Source: Eudromia elegans (taxonomy: Eukaryota > Chordata > Aves > Tinamiformes > Tinamidae). Taken from it: a DNA stretch of 64,000 bases. Every line of letters begins with the position of its first letter. Positions within the stretch are counted from its first letter, which is position 1. Position numbers and translations under genes: made by a program. This document shows positions 24,851 to 37,700 of the stretch, in pieces. The stretch covers positions 66,429-130,428 of the forward strand of contig PTEX01000496.1 in the NCBI GenBank assembly GCA_003342815.1, given 5' to 3'. The notes under the pieces were generated by a model. It was not told where the DNA came from and searched no databases. It saw nothing but the letters and a program-made list of their open reading frames with translations.

Positions 24851-27800
24851 ATGGTGGTGGCTAGGATATACTTGAAAACTGCTATCCAGTTCTTTGTATA
24901 TGTAGTATGTGGATGAGCAATTTCAAGTAACAGAATTTCTTCTTGAGCACTACTTATAATCCAAATATTTCACAGTGCCTAATTTTTTGCTAACTTAAAC
25001 TATAACTTTATAACATAAAGTATAGTATTACTTTATAGTAACTTTTTAACTTGCAAGTTTAATTTGTGTGAAGTTTTCTAGACTGATGTTTTCTGCAAGC
25101 GATATTTTGCAATATGCTAAGCTTTTCAGGCTTCCTGTTATACTGCTGTTGCATATTGTATTGTGATGGATCCTGGTCAATAAAACTCAACAAAACTCGC
25201 TGTTGACATGCTTGCAGGATAAATTTGTCAAATACCTGGATGGATCTGCTTGGTAGAAACCACTGCTGACAGGAGAGCACTGTTCTTGCAGCCAGAGAAC
25301 AGTGATGAGCATGGGACTCGCTTACAAGCTAATTACTGTTCATTTTCATGTTAAATTACCAAATGTCAGACGAATTAGAAAGCCAGTGTGACATTGCCTT
25401 GGGCATTTTTTCTTAGTAGTTCCTCAGGAACAGCAGGGTAGACATGTTCTTTTGGGTTATGTTGCAATGGGCAGGGTTTTCACATTTGTACATTCAGGGG
25501 CACTCAGTTTAAAGCGTAGTGTAAATTACCATGTTGTAATGTGGGCAGATTAAGACAGAATGTGGAGCATACATTAAATCACCATGAATTTTGTGAAATT
25601 GGATGATGAAGGCAATTAGAAGAAGATTTACACTAACTAGAAAGGTTCAAGAGTAGGTGTTCTGCCTTTCCAACTTTGTCAGCATCTCTGATGCTTTTTG
25701 TTACTTTTCACTCTCCAAATCTTGTGTAGTTTTTATAACCTCCAATCAAATTTGTCTTGGACTTAAGTGCGCTATAATGAGGTCCTCTGTGGTTTTTGAG
25801 TGCATTAAAGGTAGTGCACAAGATGCATTGTACTTGTCCCTATTGGAAGAACAAGTTAACATTGATTGAAATATTCAGCAGCTTGTTTTATAGGTATCAC
25901 TGGCCTTTAATCCCATATTCACTTTCTACATGACAACTAAAGTTATTTTAATTAGCATCGGTGGAACTAATCCCCTACATGGCAGATGCTTGGGAGTTTA
26001 ACTGGTTGAGGAACAGCAGTGGCTGATAACTTACAGGTCATATTTGTGCTTAAAAGATTGGGGTGGGTTAGAAAAAAAATCTACTTGCAGCTATTTGAAA
26101 CAAGTTTCAGCATCTGAAAAATCCTTAAATGTGGTATTTATGATAATGCTTTGAAGTAAACTGTAAGATGAAAACTAACTTTCCAGAGAAATACTTAGCA
26201 GGAAGATGTTTTTGCTCCACCTTTTACTTTGCTTTGCACACATATTATGAGAAGCTGTAATGGGATTTTAATAATTAATTGTGTTTTTTTTTTCCCAGCT
26301 GCTGAATAATAAAAAAATAAGGAAAAATGTTAATAAGAGGCAGCATTATATGTCTAAGAAATGCATGATCTTACCTATGTTTCTTTTTTAGCCTTTCCAT
26401 ATACATCCCAAAGTGTAGCGGAAGTACTGGCTTATGTAGCTTATGTAGGTTAGTTCTGCTGAACCAAGGCCCTGTGCAAAAGTCACACCTGAAGACGAGA
26501 AGTGTTATAGAAAATGATCGGGGGACTGGTGCCCAGACCAACCTGTTATTAGAAATCTAATCTTATCAGATATCCATAGCTGATTATTTCAGATTTAACA
26601 TCTAATTTCTTTTTCTCAAATTGCAATAATTATTTTTTTTTTTTAATTTTCAGATGATCATAAGAACAGCATTTCACATACGATGCTGGAGCTATCACAT
26701 ATCTTCCAATAAATACCAAACCATAGCTGTTGCCAATTTTAATTTTTCTTTTTTTTTGTTGTTTTTCTTATTTAGTGTTAATTGACAGAAAATAAGGATA
26801 TTCCAGCCTTTTTCTTTATTTTTGTTGTCTCTTTTGATGTTTGACATGGATCAATTAATTTGGCTAACTAATGAGTTTTCATATCCCAGATTTTGAACAA
26901 AGTATTTTACTGGCAGTCTTAAAATTTAAGAAGGTAAAAATAATCAGCATAAAATTAAGGCAAAGATTTGATGACAAAGTAAATGGAAATAATGAACTAT
27001 GATGACAGAGACTTTTTGTTTAATGTATTTTTAGATTTCTAGAATATTTTGGACTTGCTACCTTTTAAATTTTTCTGTCAAATTCTCAGGTTCCCCTCAA
27101 CCTGAGCTTAATTAAGTAGTAATTCAGAGCAAAAGATCAGAGATGCCCTTTTCTCTTCCCTAGACTAGGTGGCCAGGTGAATTTAGTTCCATTGAATCCT
27201 TCCAAAGACAAGAAATAAGTTTTCTGGGAAATTCCCTAATCTGAACAGGCACAATGATCTGAAGTGAAGTTCATCTTGTACCAAATGCCAACCTGTTCTT
27301 CCATTCAGTGGCTTCAGAGCCAAAAACTTGAAACAGGCCAGGGTTGTGTTTTAGAAGTGCTGCCTAAAAAAACCTCCCCCCGCTATTCCAACCTTTAATC
27401 AGCAATTGAAAGTGAGATCCAAAAGGATGCATATCTATTACTAAATTTATTCAGCAAATATATACCACTTGCTAGAAATAACAAGAGAACAGGGGGGAAA
27501 AAATGCAGATCTTGTGCTAATTTTCAATAAATATCCAGCAGAGAAGAGCAAGCAGGGTTTTTTACTTTTTTGGGTTTTTTCTTTTTTTAAGGAGTAAATC
27601 TTGTGATACTGAGGAGTTTATTTAGTATATTGGGAACCGTGATGCAGTCCATGAGAGTTGTGTAGACAAGCGTATGGAGCTAATTTCCAGTGAAATATGT
27701 ATTCATCTTCCATATGCTGGGAACTGTTAACTCCCAGTGAACTCAATTAAAATCGCGGATATATTCTACACTGTAAAATAAAAGGGTAGGCCTTAAAATA

Positions 27801-27876
27801 AACATTGGATAGTAGCAGAAGAGACATATATTTGACAAGCAGAATCATGTATACAAATCTTGAGTATGTGTCTGAG

Positions 27877-28146
27877 CCTTACTGTGGGGGGTCTGCAGAG
27901 CCCAGGGCAAACTCTGGGTTGTTAGGACAATTTGAATTGATTGGATAAAGGTGTTTGGGGCTCATGAGGAGCTCGTGATTCCCATGTGAGCACCTCGTGG
28001 GGAGGGTGTGGGGGTGCTTTGTGAGCCCCTCATGGGAGGGGGCAGGGTTGTTTGTACAAGGGTATGTAAGCTGCGGTGTGGCGTCAAGAAGAGTCTTTGT
28101 TTCACCATCTCAGAGACCCCTGCTCCTCAATACACCCACACCTTAC
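27877..28146. repeat. 6-bp target site duplication around the LTR
   Basis: CCTTAC lies at 27877-27882, directly before the TG start of the LTR, and again at 28141-28146, directly after its CA end. An exact 6-bp duplication is what integration by class II (alpha/beta, ERVK-like) retroviral integrases leaves. Its survival without mismatch fits a fairly recent insertion. Confidence 0.75.
27883..28140 (+). mobile_element. Solo LTR of an endogenous retrovirus, probably class II
   Basis: A 258-bp segment begins TGTGGG and ends CCCACA, a perfect 6-bp terminal inverted repeat with the TG...CA ends of retroviral LTRs, and it is bordered by an exact 6-bp host duplication. It is GC-richer than its surroundings and ends in a C-rich stretch. 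No internal retroviral region, second LTR or coding remnant is seen on either side, so it is a solo LTR left by recombination between two LTRs. The 6-bp duplication favours a class II (ERVK-like) origin over ERVL (5 bp) or gamma-like (4-5 bp). The exact subfamily cannot be named from sequence alone. Plus orientation is inferred from the layout (TATA-like area toward the right, C-rich end at the right) and is tentative. It is a non-coding fossil. Confidence 0.75.
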
Positions 28147-29455
28147 CGCTTAAGTATAGTTACAATGACTTCAGTATACTTAGTTTTAAGACACTTACTA
28201 TGATAAATATCTAAAGCAATGGAATTTAGAGAGATCTAAAGCAGCTTGTTTTTTAGAAACTAGTAAACAAATGTCATGGTCAGAACAACCAAAAAAGACA
28301 AAAGAAATTTACTCAATCATTATCATTAGTCATAATTGTTTTTCAGTAGTAGAATGGTTGTTTTATGCTCTATATAAATTCTTGCTGAAGATGATACAGA
28401 TCTTCATCAGCCAACTTCTGATTTTAACCATCCCATAGAGGTCTTCAAATTGAAATAATTTAGTTGATGATCATCAGCACATTCATGAGCTTTCTCTCTT
28501 TAGTCTAGTTGTGCAGTACTTTGATGTATAAAGTCTTCTTTCTGATATTTTTTTTTTCTTTCCAGAAAGGTATTGGTTTTTGCTTGTTTGTTTTTTCTTT
28601 ATTGCAACAACTGATTATTCTGGTGAGTATTTAGATATTTGACCAAAGGATAATTTCTTTACCTCTTAAAGTAAATTCAAATGTTTGTTTCTTTCACCAG
28701 AGATAATAGTCTATGTTCTTTTCTGGATAAAAAAAAATGTAAAAGTTAAGAAATAACTTTTCTGGGTTTTGTCCTTTTTGAAGATTTTTAAGAACACTTT
28801 CAAGCTTGTTCTGTATTTTTAGCTATTTTATGACTTTGCTCAATAAGGTATAGCATACTTATTTATGTGTGTAAATACAGTATTTTGGGGAGGCAATCAT
28901 TGGAAACAACCTCAATTCAATTGGTAATGCTTAATGTTTACTGAGCAGGTAAATGCACTGCGGCGTCATCATTCCTTCTTAGAAATTTATATATTGCTCT
29001 ATCTCTGTTTCTCAAAGAATTCTCTGCTGCTATTATGAGGGGTTTTTTTCTACAGATGTTTAATAGAAATTATTCTGATTTGGAGTTAAGATCCAAAGAA
29101 ATGGGCTTTCTTAATGATCTTTGCAATATACCGATCTAAATCAACATGTATGAGGAACTTAATCTCAGATGTTTAAAAACAACTGCCTGCATAGAGAGAA
29201 TATTCCTGCTAACTGTGTGGTCTTTTATGTATAAAAGAAATGTTTCAGTGCTGTGAACTGTGAAAGAAGCCCCAATTATTATAGAATTGCGCTTTTCACT
29301 GAGAAGAAACTGAGTTATGAGCCTGTAAGTTAGCTGATCATAGTGTGAGGATATGCCTAATGTTTTCACTACTTCAGATGCTTTCCGAAATCATGTGTGC
29401 ATTCCAACTGGAAGAGGTTGACTGATTTCTTTTCCTTTCCGTTTTTCACATAGGA
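28147..29455. other. AT-rich noncoding stretch
   Basis: Between the solo LTR and the CR1 tail I see nothing but AT-rich unique sequence, with short T runs at about 28550 and 29041. No coding or repeat signal. Confidence 0.7.
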
Positions 29456-29912
29456 TGATGTTAAAATGGTTGAGGTTGGAACGGACCTCTAGAGATCATC
29501 TAGTTCAAACCCCCTGCTCCAGCAGGGACCCCTAGAGCACGGGACACAGGGTGGCATCCAGGCAGGTTTGGAAGATCTCCAGAGCAGGAGACTCCACAGC
29601 TTCTCTGGGCAGCCTGTTCCAGGGCTCTGTCGCCCTCACAGGAAAGAAGTTCTTCCTCACATGGACATGGAACTGCCTGGGTTTCAACTAGCACCTGTTA
29701 CCCCTTGTCCTATCACTTGCCACTACCAAGAAGAGATCGGCCCCATCCTCTTTACCTTCTCCCCTCAGGTATTTGTGCATATTGCTCAGATCTCCTCTCA
29801 GTCCTCTCTTCTCCAGGCTAACCAGGCCCAACTTGCTTTGTCTTTGCTCATGCGATAAACGTTTGAGTTTCTTAATAATCTTCGTTGCTCTACACTGGAC
29901 CCTCCCTAGAAG
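29456..29912 (-). mobile_element. CR1 LINE, 5'-truncated 3' end
   Basis: Read on the minus strand, this is the last roughly 450 bp of a chicken-repeat-1 (CR1) non-LTR retrotransposon. In order it shows GGGTCCAGTGTAGAGC, the GCCTGGAGAAGAGAGGACTG block, the GTGAGGAAGAACTTCTTTCC block, GCCCTGGAACAGGCTGCCC, the GGAGCAGGGGGTTTGAAC segment and GATGATCTCTAGAGGTC, ending GTTCCAACCTCAACCATT. CR1 copies are almost always 5'-truncated, because reverse transcription starts at the 3' end, and end in ATTCTATG-type octamers instead of poly(A). Here that terminal repeat is degenerate. No intact reverse transcriptase is present. It shares CCGTGCTCTAGGG with the copy at 50557-50800, so the two belong to related subfamilies. 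Confidence 0.95.
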
Positions 29913-31129
29913 TTAGGAGTTAGTTTCAATAATCAATTCTTCCATTCTGTGCATGGCTTCCACTGCTTTGATTTGATTTTGCTTCATTTTGAAGAGTAGT
30001 GAACTTCCCTTCTCTTAGTGGTCCTTCTCCTTCCACCTTCATCAGTTACCTTGTGGCTCTATACCAAATAAATCTGTGTTTTATGAGTTAGAGAATGGAG
30101 GAGATCAAAGTAGTGATATGGGAAATATTTTTGGTGCCATGTTATTCCTATAGGTACTGAGGTGATAGCACAAACTTTTCTCAACCTAAATGATTTCTGT
30201 TAGACTCAGCTTGGTTTCAGTGTCTAATTTTTCCTTGTGACAGATGTCAGCAAATTGATTAACTGGAAAAGTTAACTACTACTACTGAAAAAAAATAAAA
30301 AAAGCTTTTGCATATGAGGTTATATTCCAAGGATACTGTGTTCCCTCTGTATATGCTTGGCAGTGGGACACTGAAGACTGCCTCTTGGAGTGAAAATGTT
30401 GGCCTAAGAATTATAAGTGCTTGTATGAATGTGCTGTGGCTAACATAGTAGGGCCCTGTCTGGCAGTTTCTATTAAATGCTGATAGGGGGTATGTAGATT
30501 ATTCTATTACATTTTATTATATACATTTAAAAATCAGTGGCATATGATTCTTTTTTAATTTTTAGCTGTTTCTGTTTGCACCTTTTTGAAATGGAGAATT
30601 TCATTTGTATTTGTACTTAAAAAAAGGGAAATCATAATCAGGCACTGCAGGATCTGAGTTAGGGTGTAATAATTTCTACATATGTTAAGAATAGTCATTA
30701 GTATAGTGCCTAGCAACACAGCAGGCGTGACTTATTACCCAATATTGTGTTTGCTTATTGCCTAAGTGGAACACAAAGCAGTTATAACTGATTACATGTT
30801 ACAGCACTCAGTTGTAATAGCCAATTTCCCCGTGATTCCTCTAGCATTTTGCAGGAAAATGCCATGATAGCATTATGAATCAATTACTAAGTAGTCATTA
30901 GGAGGAAATGCATATTGGCTGTATTAATCATTTCGGCAATAAATTATACAACTGTACAATAAAAGCACATGTATGCTATTTGCAAATGGCTTGCTGTAAG
31001 ACTGACTTTTTTTCTATATTCTTCAATTAAATCCATAAATAGGGGAACAAAATATCCAGGAAATAACTTAGAGGTCCTCAAACATAACAGAAACTTTGGA
31101 ATGAAGAATTCTGTGGAAGCAGAACACAC

Positions 31130-31345
31130 AGAGTGAAGCCCAGAGCCCTAAAGCAATAAGGACACCAAGCTCTGTACGTAGCACGACGTGAATTACACGT
31201 GGCATAAGAGGATGTGGTGTCTGCCAAGACTGGGGTCCCCCCAGCGGGACATACCTGGGGCTAAAACCTCTGGGGCGGAGGCTACCTGGAGCAGCTGGAG
31301 CTACTGCCCGAGCGGGGCTTATTTCAGGTGTGGGCACAGAAGAAC
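31130..31345. other. GC-rich patch with E-box, possible regulatory element
   Basis: The GC content rises sharply here relative to the AT-rich flanks. Near the left edge is a cluster of ACGT-type words (GTACGTAG, CACGACGTGAAT, TTACACGTGGC) that includes a CACGTG E-box at about 31195-31200, the core site of MYC/USF/CLOCK-type bHLH factors. Frames are open on both strands (68 and 89 codons), with no recognisable domain. It could be an enhancer or a decayed repeat, and I see no transcript boundary. Confidence 0.3.
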
Positions 31346-31816
31346 TTGCTACAAAGGAGTCGAATCAAGCTTTATGTATAGAACTACAGAGTAATTAGTA
31401 TTTATGTGTTAGTGCTTATCTCTACATTACTAAGGCATATCTTGCAAATAAAATTAAACTTTTAAAAAACACAGTAGATTTGCTTTTTTTTCCTGTGCCT
31501 TGCAACAGTATCACTGCAGAATACTTCTCCCCCACTATATGACTTGTGCAAACATGGTTCCTTAGGAGAAAAATCTTTGCTTAGATATATGTTAGTTCGG
31601 TTTTCAGGGATGTGTTTAAAAGAGAACTTCTAGTTGTATTCTACTTTTTTTCATGCTAGTAGCTGAAAAGTTTGAGAAATGTATTGAGAAAAAGAAAAAA
31701 CTTGTTCCATTAGAGAATGCTATGCTTTTAAGAAAGTCTGCAGTCAATCAAGTGATGTAATATGTTTGACCATTATGGCATTGTTACAGGATAAAGCCAG
31801 GCATAATAACTCATTT

Positions 31817-31836
31817 AAAAAAAAAAAAAAAAAAAA
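31817..31836. repeat. Poly(A) tract, A20
   Basis: An uninterrupted A run after ACTCATTT. It is the longest A tract on the plus strand. No coding-like body or target duplication points to a retrocopy. Confidence 0.93.
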
Positions 31837-34684
31837 TTGCAGAAATTACCCAGTCAGCATAGAATGTGTAAAAGACGTTTGGGAAATGCCATACTGCACA
31901 GCACTGATACGTCTTTTGCAGCACGTACTGTTAAGATAATATGTTTGTAGACTAATGTTTGTAGACATTTCAACGCCCTTGGATAAATTCCTTTAGTGTT
32001 TCTAATCCCTAACATTTTTGTCATGCTTTATATGTTGATTTAAGTATTATTTTTACATTAAGTAAATTTATCTAATAAAATAGCCTAATATGCTAGGAAA
32101 TTTTACATTTTTAATGCTCTCTTTTGCCTGCTGATGAAGCCTTTCAAGTGTTTCTTTATCCTATAGATATGGTGATTTTATTTTCTACTATAACTGAGTC
32201 GTCATTTCCCCACATTTGGGTGTATCTATCTTTAAAAAAGGAATGGAATTGATACTTGCAGAGATGCTGCAGGTAAGCTACTGGTCCAGTTTTGAATTCA
32301 AGCCTAAAACAGTATCTAAGGAAACCCTGGAAAGGTTAATTTAGTATGCCCATGAAAATGCTATATTAGTTAGAATACAGAAGACACTTTTTGAAGTATG
32401 AACAACGGCCTACTGTGGTATTGACTGCACGAGTGGGTCATTAAAGCTGTGAGTAAAACTTGCTAACTTGAGTGGGAAGAAAATAAGCTGTGATGCATCA
32501 TATGGTGACAAGGAATGCTTAAAGGTTATGCTGCCGTGAAAAGTGCAGACACATATATTTGTTATATGTACCAAAGATACCTATATACTGCTTTCAAATA
32601 TATATGATACTTCAGGGGAACAGTCAAAGGAACTCTTGAAGTATTACACGAAAAGTGAAGTTGTAGAATATTCCAGGCAGCAATATTAAAGTTTGGAACA
32701 TGGAGGTGGATGCCCTCAAAATTTTATCAAGATTTGCACACTAGTATGCTGCTGGTTTACAGTATGATAATTGAACACTGTGGATAGCTGAAGAGTTTCT
32801 CTATAGGCAAAATGACATTATTAGACTTGAGACAGAAGCTAGACTGGAAAAGTAACTCAAAAACCAGGGGTGTTTATTGGTGCAGGTGTGAAGGAACCGT
32901 TCCGCTCTGCTCCTGTGCAGGGGTTATTTCTGCGGCCACATCAGGATGGATTGCTCCTCATCCACCAGTCAGGAGCTGAGCACAGTCTCTAGGACTGCTG
33001 TACGAGAAGGTCATTTATTTGTCAGAGAGGGAAGGTGTAGAAATGACATAATCTTGTTTTAGGTAATAGGAGATGGGAAATCCCATGGAAATGGTACCAG
33101 GAAACTTGATAGATTTCAAAACAGTCATTGGTGAAAAATGGGGGAAAAAAAAAGGAACCATAAATGCATACTTAAAAGTTTCAAAGCATTTCCTTAGTTT
33201 GCCAAAAATGGGAACAGTCTGAATGGGATTTAACTTGATTATTCTGTGTTCTGTGTGACGTTCAATGTAACCAGTGTAATACCTATTCAACCGAATTAAG
33301 TGTAAAATTTATGATAACACATTTAAATCTACCTTCAGGATTTGCTTCAAGCTTTATTGGATTGCTGAACTCTTAAAAGTGATTATGAGTATTTGACCAG
33401 ATTGGATAGATTACAGATAACTGTTCCTTGTTAATTAGACAACCTAATTAATTCTATTTATGCCTGATGTTCTTGGTTTTAGCTAGTTTAGGTACAAATC
33501 AAATTCTTTTTCCCTCTAGTGATGCACCCCAAATAAGATTAAAACAAACAAACAATGAAAGGACTTGGAAGACAACACAGCATAGAGTCATGATCTTTTG
33601 CTAATTATTTGGGACTATCAGAGGGTCACGAGTGTTTGACTATGCAGCAAATCATAGCTACATTATCTGTATGTATTATTATACTTTAATATATTATTAT
33701 ATTATTATTGTATATTACTATACATTATTCTGCTTTGAAAAGTATTGAAAAGTATTATCAAATGAAATGTCACTTCTGTAGATGCAGTATAGAAAGATCA
33801 CAAGTTACTTGAGAGTACAGGATAGGTATTTAAACTTCTATGAGTGCATGTCAATATGTACTTAAAAGTACTACAGAGGTCAATTAATTTTACTGTCTTG
33901 ATTTCCAGGTCAATATAATTTGTTTCTTCTCAGAATAACAAAGGAAAAGAAAGATGAAAACAGAAAATGGAAGATTGCAAAGGCTTTTATCTTAGCTGAT
34001 GCATTTTAGGAAGTTCTGTGTAGTGTGGACAAAATGAAAAAAGGCAAAGAAGTGCAGTGCAAAATAAGAGTTGTGCTGTGAGTCGTAACTGGAATCAGAG
34101 TGATATAGTGAAGAAAAAAAAGATCTTTGATATGCCTCATTTTACATTAATAATTGATGAAGACTGTATAAATTGATTTTGTTAACTTTTTTTTTTTTGT
34201 CTTTGATGTATAATTCATGTTTTCAAAAATACAAAACACCAAAGAAATCTTGGGTTTTGGAGGATCTTGCCATAGTCCTTGAATAGTCTATGCTTGGAGA
34301 TTAAATTTACTGGGATGATTAGAGGTACAAACAGCTGCCTAATTTAGAACTCAAGTGTGAGGAGAATGAATGGGATAATCAGAAAATTCTGAAGTGTCCT
34401 CTTTCCTTTCTCACCTCCCCCCACTCCTTTCAATGCACAGATCAAAATTGTGGGAAATGTCTGTACTGTAAAATGGCCTATAAATTTTCTGTCACATGAA
34501 ATCACTTGATTTAATTTGTTTCCATTTAACAGTCAAAATAGAAGAGGCTGTTTTGGATTGGAAAAGCTTGATAGAACCTGGCATGAGCCCACTATGGCTT
34601 TGATAGATGTTATGATGCTTATGTAGAGCTGTTTTTTGTTTTATTTTGCAATAGACCTTGCATATTGCTTCTCTATATGGTGCT

Positions 34685-34727
34685 CTTGCATCAATGAAAA
34701 GACAGTCTTGCATCAATGAAAAGACAG
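34685..34727. repeat. 22-bp tandem duplication
   Basis: The unit CTTGCATCAATGAAAAGACAG plus one T is repeated immediately with no mismatch (second copy 34707-34727). It looks like a recent duplication by slippage or microhomology repair and may be polymorphic. Confidence 0.92.
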
Positions 34728-37700
34728 CTCCAATGCTCCTATAAACATTTTTTTTTTTTAAACAAACTGATGAAATTGTGAAATTGAACACAGTCCCAAA
34801 TCAATGTAAAGCTGTGGTGGAGTTCTGGCAGTAGAACAGCAAACATAAAAAGTGATTGGGTCACTTTGATGCTTTCCCTAGACAGTATATTTCCATTAAT
34901 ATATTTTTTCTGTTATTTAAAAAGAAGCAAGTGAGCGAGTCTGCTAAAAAAAAACGTGTAGGAGGGAAAAAACAAGTAGGCAACAGATATCTGTGCTACC
35001 TAAGTGCTTCGCTGGCGTTAGCTCAAGCGCACAATGCTCTCTGAGGAACAGCACCGTAAGTACTATTGCCACTTATGGGACTTCTCATTCCACCATCAGC
35101 AGTACTTCTACTAGGATCTAATATGCTGTATGCTGTATTCGGTGCATGCTACCGAAACCATGCTCCAGTGGGAGATTTTCCTGATGCCTGAGGTTTCCCT
35201 CACAGACGCTGACATTTGTGTCCATTAGGAGTTTTTCTCAGGGAGGACAAGACCTATGTGACACGAGTGTTATGACTGATGATCAGCTATGCATGAAATT
35301 GCTGGTACATGCGGAAATACTGAAATGAACTCATGCCCCTGTGGCACTTTATACTCAAGTCTGATACTGTTTGGATAGATAGGCTGGAAATTCCCCAAGA
35401 GACAACAAAAATCTCCTTTTGTTTTTGAAGTATATCCATACTATCATCAGAGCAACATGCCACAGGAATCACTTGAAGCGTATATTATGATGAGGAAATA
35501 TATTATTTAAAATAGCATTTAAATTTAAGGTGATTTAAGGTGATTTAACTGCTTCTGCCTGGTAACCCCCTATTTACTTGCACAATCTTCCAGTCTCTGG
35601 TGCAGCAAAGTGCCTGGACTGTCCCAGCTGGTTATAGCCCCAAAGCTAGTTCCTGTCAGTAGTGCTCAAGGGAGACCCTTGCTTTGGAGAGGAACTAAAG
35701 ATGGAGTGCATAGTTGGGACAGGTAGCAAACTGTACCAACAGTGTTTATGGCCAGGATTTAGTACCTTACAGCATATTTTTCTTATAACACAGGAATTAT
35801 GGTGCCAGTTAAGGATAGAAGCGGCCTTTTGTGTTCTCCTTCGGGACTGTCATGGACAATCATCATGTATTAGGTTGGCTTTCTAATGAGTTGAGTAGTG
35901 CTAAGTGGCAGGCAGAAAGGGAGGATAAGTCAAGTCTTGCTTGATACCCTTTTGAAGTAATCTCTTTGCTATGAGCTGGAAAGAATTTTAATTAAATCCC
36001 CTTCAAATAGCATCACTTTAATTAGGTACAAATAATAAGGAGCTGAGAAAGTTTTGTGTACAGATGTGCAGGTGGTGACAGAAGCCACTGCTGCACAGAA
36101 CGGACTACAGAAAGTCTGTAAAGAAGATGTGGACTGAATTGTCACAGGATAGTAGCAGAGACCCTGAAGGTACAGGCATGGGAAGAGACCAGAGGTTTAA
36201 AACCATGAGGCCATTTATCAATCAGTAGGAATGTGGTCTGTAGAGGAACAGCTCAAAGCATATCCAAAGCAATATGCAAAGCTTAATTGTGCTGATGAAG
36301 AAATTAGTGATGCTGTCTTGAGGGCATTTATCTTGAAATGTGGTAAGAAAACCAGGAATCCCTTATCAGAGGAAACTGTGTCTTGATTGATGGCAAGGAG
36401 AAATGTGATTCCTTTGCAAAGCCCTTTGCCAATCAATGCCTGGCACTACGTAACTGTATAGCACTGTGTATCAACCCAGGAAAACTGGCTGAAACTGATA
36501 GCAGAGGTCTGTGTGTCTGTCTGAGTGTCTGTAAGCCCATAACAAAAACTATTACTTCTGCTTGTGCTATGTTTCAGAATCAGGCCATTTGCCATCCGTA
36601 CTGGTACTGATACCTGTGTGGGGATCATCATACAATCAGTAAAAAAGAATGTACTTCAGTATCTGGTCTAAGGTTTTGCATTGGGCTGGTGCCTTGCTTT
36701 TAAATCTGAATGCAGTGTATCATTGGAGTAGAGTATATTTATGTACCATAACCAAAATCCTTTGTGTATTAATTATTTCAGAATATTTCTTCTGTTTGAA
36801 TAACCTGTCAAGAGTATGCTCATGATGCATATCCTTTTTCTCTGACTGAGACTCATAGCAAAAATGTCAAGGTTTTGCTATGGTTAGTTCTTTTTCTGAT
36901 CTGTGTATCTTTCGATTATGTTTCTTATTGTACTTTTATTCAGAAAATTAATGCCTTATCCTGTAACATGATTTCTATAAAAAAACCCCAAAAGTATACA
37001 GTCTTCATAGTTAAGACAGTCATGTAACGGAGTGAGTGATTTTTGTAGAGCTGAGGCTTAAAAAGAGTGCTTGTTCCTGTTCATAGAAGAATGTTGTTTT
37101 TTCAGATATAGAGTGCAAGTTGCTTGTCAGGAATCTGCTTTTGTCAGGCTGCAAGCCCAGATGCACTCTGAGAAATTGGAGCTCAAAATATCAATAAAAT
37201 TTTAGCAGATTGGTGGAAGCTGAGCTGTGCATGGCGGAGATTTTGTTTGCTCAGGATGGGTTGGTTGTTTTGCTTGCTTGCTCGTTTCCCTTGTTTCCCT
37301 CCTTCCTCACAAACCATTGGGAATAAGCGTCCAGGGGTCATGGTACTGGCAAGCTGAATGGCAAGAGGGTAATGACCATGCTTGGCACTGGGGCATGCTC
37401 AGCCAGTGAACAAATTGTTGACTTAATCCGTGGTCTTTGCCCTGTAATTGCTTTGTCATTGGAAATAATAGCTGATGGAGTCCAGCCTAGGGAACAGTCA
37501 TTTTAATTAGTAGAATATTTAATTTGTAATATATTTTTTTAAAGAAAAAAGTGTCTCAGAAAAAGAGATTCCTAGAATTCAGAGTAAATATTGGTGTGGT
37601 GACTGGTCTTGCGAAACCAACTCTCGACTGCTGACTCTCCCTTGGCTGTTCAGCCTGTGGCTTGACTGCCTTTGATTTCTGCCATGCTTTTAACCCATTC

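Larger units (their letters stand above)
12476..27876. other. Gene-free AT-rich stretch
   Basis: No gene, exon pair or recognisable transposon is seen in about 15 kb. The contents are T or A homopolymers (listed separately), a 25-bp palindrome at 15150-15174 and moderately GC-richer pockets near 16.4-16.7 kb, 20.93-21.08 kb and 22.06-22.42 kb. The 20.9 kb pocket carries a 90-codon plus-strand frame and the 22.1-22.6 kb pocket several overlapping frames. None has a known motif or convincing splice sites. The 27165 neighbourhood has a partial CTCF-like core (CTAGGTGGC) with a poor 3' side. Confidence 0.65.
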
